From Bacillota bacterium (GTDB lineage Bacteria > Bacillota > Clostridia > Lachnospirales > Lachnospiraceae), in NCBI GenBank assembly GCA_023387655.1, contig JAEWHR010000038.1, positions 1 through 8,061 of the forward strand: a DNA stretch of 8,061 bases, written 5' to 3'. Numbering within the stretch: the first letter of the stretch is position 1; every line of letters starts with the position of its first letter. The position numbers and the translations under genes are program-made. The notes below the pieces were generated by a model. The model was not told the origin of the DNA, ran no database searches, and saw only the letters and a program-made list of their open reading frames with translations. This document shows, piece after piece, positions 6,527 to 8,061 of this stretch.

Positions 6527-6973
6527 TTATTTTTCGTCTGCATAGGATTGCTCAACTGAGCAGATATATAGATAATGATCGCCAACTTCAACCGTTTGTG
6601 AAAGCCTTGCTTTCACAGCAAGTCTGGTATGCATTGGCACCTGAATAGTACTGTCAGGAATTTCAAGCAATTTGATTCCAAACTTCTCTGCTTTATTTAT
6701 GTCCCTACCAGTAGTCGTCCCGCAAGACATTACTGCATCCTTTAATTCTTCTCCGGGTATCGATAGGATGACATTTCCAGTTCTTCGTACCATCTCACCG
6801 CTATAAGATGTTTTTGCCATAGCAAAACCAATGATGCCGGGGTTATAGGAAAGAATTGTCCACCAGCCAACAGGTGCAAGATTTGTGCCTCCATCAAGAG
6901 TTTCGGTACAAATAATGGAAACAGGACCGGGAGAAGCTAATTTTTGCACTTCATTAATCGTTATTTTATCCAT
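6527..6973 (-). CDS. Flavin reductase-like (FMN-binding split-barrel) protein (148 aa)
   Basis: This is a flavoredoxin/flavin reductase-like protein that would bind FMN in a split barrel and pass electrons between NAD(P)H, flavins or partner proteins in the cytoplasm. Recognisable parts are the N-terminal strand PGPVSIICT (15-23), NLAPVGWWTILSYNPGIIGF (31-50), GNVILSIP (66-73), CGTTTGRDINK (84-94) and the barrel strand GDHYLYICSV (131-140). The ATG has AAGGAG 8 nt upstream. Relatives I remember continue some 15-20 residues past the last strand with an Ala-Trp-x-Gly-Tyr-like ending, which is absent here, so the C-terminus may be clipped. The gene is the second-last of the redox cluster; its ribosome binding site sits just behind the remnant ending at 6989, suggesting former translational coupling. 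The family is likely; the substrate is unknown. Confidence 0.82.
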   Translation of the reverse strand: MDKITINEVQKLASPGPVSIICTETLDGGTNLAPVGWWTILSYNPGIIGFAMAKTSYSGEMVRRTGNVILSIPGEELKDAVMSCGTTTGRDINKAEKFGIKLLEIPDSTIQVPMHTRLAVKARLSQTVEVGDHYLYICSVEQSYADEK

Positions 6974-6988
6974 TGTGTTATCTCCTTA

Positions 6989-7105
6989 TTATCGTATGAA
7001 ATTAGTAAATACTTTTAATTCTTGTTTTGGAAGTTCTATTCCTGCATTTTTGCCCGCTTCCTGACAGCGGAGCAGGTAGGCCATATTTCTTCCCAGTTCG
7101 TTCAT
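6989..7105 (-). pseudogene. Orphan C-terminal fragment of a flavodoxin/NADPH-dependent FMN reductase family protein
   Basis: The 38-codon frame begins MNELGRNMAYLLRCQEAG and ends FTNFIR before TAA. This strongly resembles the C-terminal helix and tail of ~200-aa flavodoxin-fold NAD(P)H reductases (pattern LGRNMAWLLKC...EAGK.AG...P....TNFIR, from memory). Everything upstream, including the FMN-binding domain, is missing, and the preceding bases belong to an aldo/keto reductase start in another frame. The apparent ATG is created at the junction and has no ribosome binding site. It is best read as the surviving 3' end of a deleted gene. It is not the end of the neighbouring flavoprotein at 7194-7733, which already has its own normal ending. 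Confidence 0.65.
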
Positions 7106-7181
7106 AAGCATGGCTCATTCCCATGCAGCCAAGTCCAACAGCAGATACAGTTAAATCATTTCCTAATTTACGATATTTCAT
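7002..7181 (-). pseudogene. Aldo/keto reductase N-terminal remnant, truncated and frame-fused
   Basis: From the ATG at 7181, with a good AGGAG 6 nt upstream, the frame reads MKYRKLGNDLTVSAVGLG then CMGMSHAY, the classic first ~26 residues of an aldo/keto reductase (NADPH-dependent carbonyl reduction, TIM barrel). A family member would continue with a helix and the catalytic Asp/Tyr/Lys/His over about 300 residues. Here the similarity stops near 7104, and the frame runs to a stop at 7002 through sequence that, in another frame, encodes the flavoprotein tail at 6989-7105. So most of the reductase is deleted and a 59-residue nonsense fusion remains. It begins 12 nt after the stop of the upstream Fe-S flavoprotein gene, as in an intact operon, and its translation signals are still good. 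Confidence 0.8.
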
Positions 7182-7193
7182 TGTTTTCTCCTA

Positions 7194-7733
7194 TCATACA
7201 TTCCTGCCCATTTCATATGCTTCCTGCATTATCGGAGTATTTTGAACTGTTCCGGATTCAGATAGACCTTTACCATATATAACACCCATTTCCTTTGAAC
7301 CATCCAAACAAACTGCAAACCCTCTAAAGCATTCTAGAGTACAATCCATTACAGTATCGGTGTCATCGGCAGAAGTCATAATGTAATAAAGTTCTTTATT
7401 CTTAATCTTAGTCCATTGTGCAAAGCAGCGGTCAATCAATGTTTTCATTTGTGCGTCGATAGAATAGAAGTAAACAGGGCTTGCCATAACAATGACATCT
7501 GCCCAGTGCATTTTTTCAATTGTCTCTGCCATATCATCCTTAATGGCACAGACACCATCACTTTTTAGACAATAGTAGCAGGAAGTACAATAACCTATTT
7601 TCTTATTTCGTAGAAAAATCTTTTCCGCCTGATTTCCACTCTCTACTGCACCACGCATAAATTCATCACACAGCAGATCGGAATTACCACCTTTTCGGGG
7701 ACTTCCTGATAAAATTAAAATATTCTTATTCAT
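7194..7733 (-). CDS. Fe-S flavoprotein / NADPH-dependent FMN reductase family protein (179 aa)
   Basis: This flavodoxin-fold protein binds FMN and probably transfers electrons from NAD(P)H or ferredoxin-like donors. The phosphate loop SGSPRKGGNSD is at 9-19. A compact cysteine motif (C49, C52, C55, C62; CX2CX2CX6C) resembles the 4Fe-4S site of iron-sulfur flavoproteins. The flavin-contacting segment SPVYFYSIDAQMKTLIDR (85-102) is well conserved. The ending MQEAYEMGRNV is normal for the ~180-residue subclass, so the gene looks complete. AGGAGG lies 5 nt before the ATG. It is the only clearly intact full-length gene in the cluster apart from the flavin reductase, and it sits directly behind two flavodoxin ends, implying cotranscription with them. 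The physiological partner is unknown. Confidence 0.9.
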   Translation of the reverse strand: MNKNILILSGSPRKGGNSDLLCDEFMRGAVESGNQAEKIFLRNKKIGYCTSCYYCLKSDGVCAIKDDMAETIEKMHWADVIVMASPVYFYSIDAQMKTLIDRCFAQWTKIKNKELYYIMTSADDTDTVMDCTLECFRGFAVCLDGSKEMGVIYGKGLSESGTVQNTPIMQEAYEMGRNV

Positions 7734-7742
7734 AATAACCTC

Positions 7743-7838
7743 CTATTTTGTATATCCCAATTCTTGCAGCCAGCAAATAACATCAGGCTCAGCTTTTTGG
7801 ACATTGTTTCTTGTTACCCTTAAAAAGCTATTCAGTTT
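7743..7838 (-). pseudogene. Orphan C-terminal fragment of a second flavodoxin
   Basis: Directly after the TAA of the upstream flavodoxin, the same frame stays open for 31 codons and ends with NNVQKAEPDVICWLQELGY-TK before TAG. This aligns without gaps to the end of the preceding flavodoxin (SNVADSQNEVEEWVRGLKY): shared N, V, V, W, L and Y fall in register. The pattern LRVTR.NV..AEPDV..WL is also familiar from flavodoxin C-terminal helices. No start codon with a ribosome binding site precedes it, and no FMN-binding part is present. It is best read as the tail of a second, tandem flavodoxin whose body has been deleted. Confidence 0.65.
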
Positions 7839-8061
7839 TTAATATTTCAATCCCCTAACCCACTCTTCCACTTCATTTTGGGAATCAGCAACATTACTTC
7901 CCCTAATGGAAAGTGCATCATCACTCAGGAAGTTAGAATCCGTGGCTAAAGCCTCTATAGTATTTAAACTGCTCGCACCGTTTGAACTGCCATTATGCGA
8001 GAAAAATGGAATAAATGTTTTTCCTTCCAGATTATATTCTTCTAAAAACGTCCATACAGGC
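7839..8061 (-). CDS. Flavodoxin, C-terminal part (cut by the window edge)
   Basis: The visible 73 residues begin PVWTFLEEYNLEGKTFIPFF, continue SHNGSSNGASSLNTIEAL and end in a Trp-containing helix (VEEWVRGLKY). This is the C-terminal half of a flavodoxin: the GKT-x-IPFF-x-H-x-GSS segment is the last core strand with the loop near the isoalloxazine ring, followed by the final strand/helix. The gene extends beyond 8061, so the phosphate-binding loop is not seen and the start is unknown; the reading frame enters at 8060. It heads the redox cluster in this window. Flavodoxins shuttle low-potential electrons and can replace ferredoxin under iron limitation; this member's partner cannot be told. 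Confidence 0.82.
   Translation of the reverse strand, partial: PVWTFLEEYNLEGKTFIPFFSHNGSSNGASSLNTIEALATDSNFLSDDALSIRGSNVADSQNEVEEWVRGLKY

Noticed and set aside
6273..6545. 90-codon plus-strand frame
   Set aside because: It is antisense to the DUF4405-like frame; its hydrophobic character mirrors the membrane helices of the real strand.
7022..7282. 86-codon plus-strand frame
   Set aside because: It is antisense to the aldo/keto reductase remnant and the Fe-S flavoprotein end, which have clear family signatures.

Overview
The window looks like chromosomal DNA from a low-GC Firmicute, most likely a Clostridia/Lachnospiraceae-type organism. The reasons are very AT-rich intergenic DNA, strong AGGAGG-type ribosome binding sites, sigma-A promoters (TTGAAA, 17-bp spacer, TATNNT, often with an extended TGn), and gene families common in that group (DUF3788, DUF4405, small flavodoxins, Fe-S flavoproteins). 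I see no rRNA, tRNA, CRISPR array, transposase or phage structural gene. Taxonomy is inferred from style, not from a database match.

Left part (1-3465): three genes on the minus strand, apparently separate transcription units. They are a small two-pass membrane protein (31-282, unknown function), a DinG/Rad3-type Fe-S DNA helicase (575-2503) with its own terminator (506-540) and promoter (2600-2628), and a coiled-coil plus GIY-YIG-like domain protein (2738-3358) with a clear promoter (3437-3465).

Middle (3466-5684): a divergent regulatory region of about 530 bp leads into a 579-aa ABC-F ATPase on the plus strand (3890-5629), a family that acts on the ribosome. Upstream of it lie a strong promoter, an inverted repeat overlapping the -35 box, and a leader of about 163 nt with micro-ORFs and a long-range complementary pair. 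This suggests a conditionally expressed, possibly antibiotic-responsive gene. A 12-bp perfect hairpin separates it from the convergent DUF3788 gene (5748-6182).

Right part (6287-8061): a minus-strand run of redox genes, visibly richer in G+C than the ABC-F region and scarred by deletions. In transcription order it holds the C-terminal part of a flavodoxin (cut by the window edge), an orphan tail of a second flavodoxin, an intact Fe-S flavoprotein/NADPH-dependent FMN reductase-like gene, the first ~26 codons of an aldo/keto reductase joined out of frame to the last ~37 codons of another flavoprotein, a short flavin reductase-like protein, and a truncated DUF4405 membrane protein. The close spacing indicates a former operon of electron-transfer flavoproteins reduced by internal deletions. 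The two most informative things here are these gene-fragment scars, several too short for routine gene calling, and the regulatory leader of the ABC-F gene. I found no clear new defence or mobile system.
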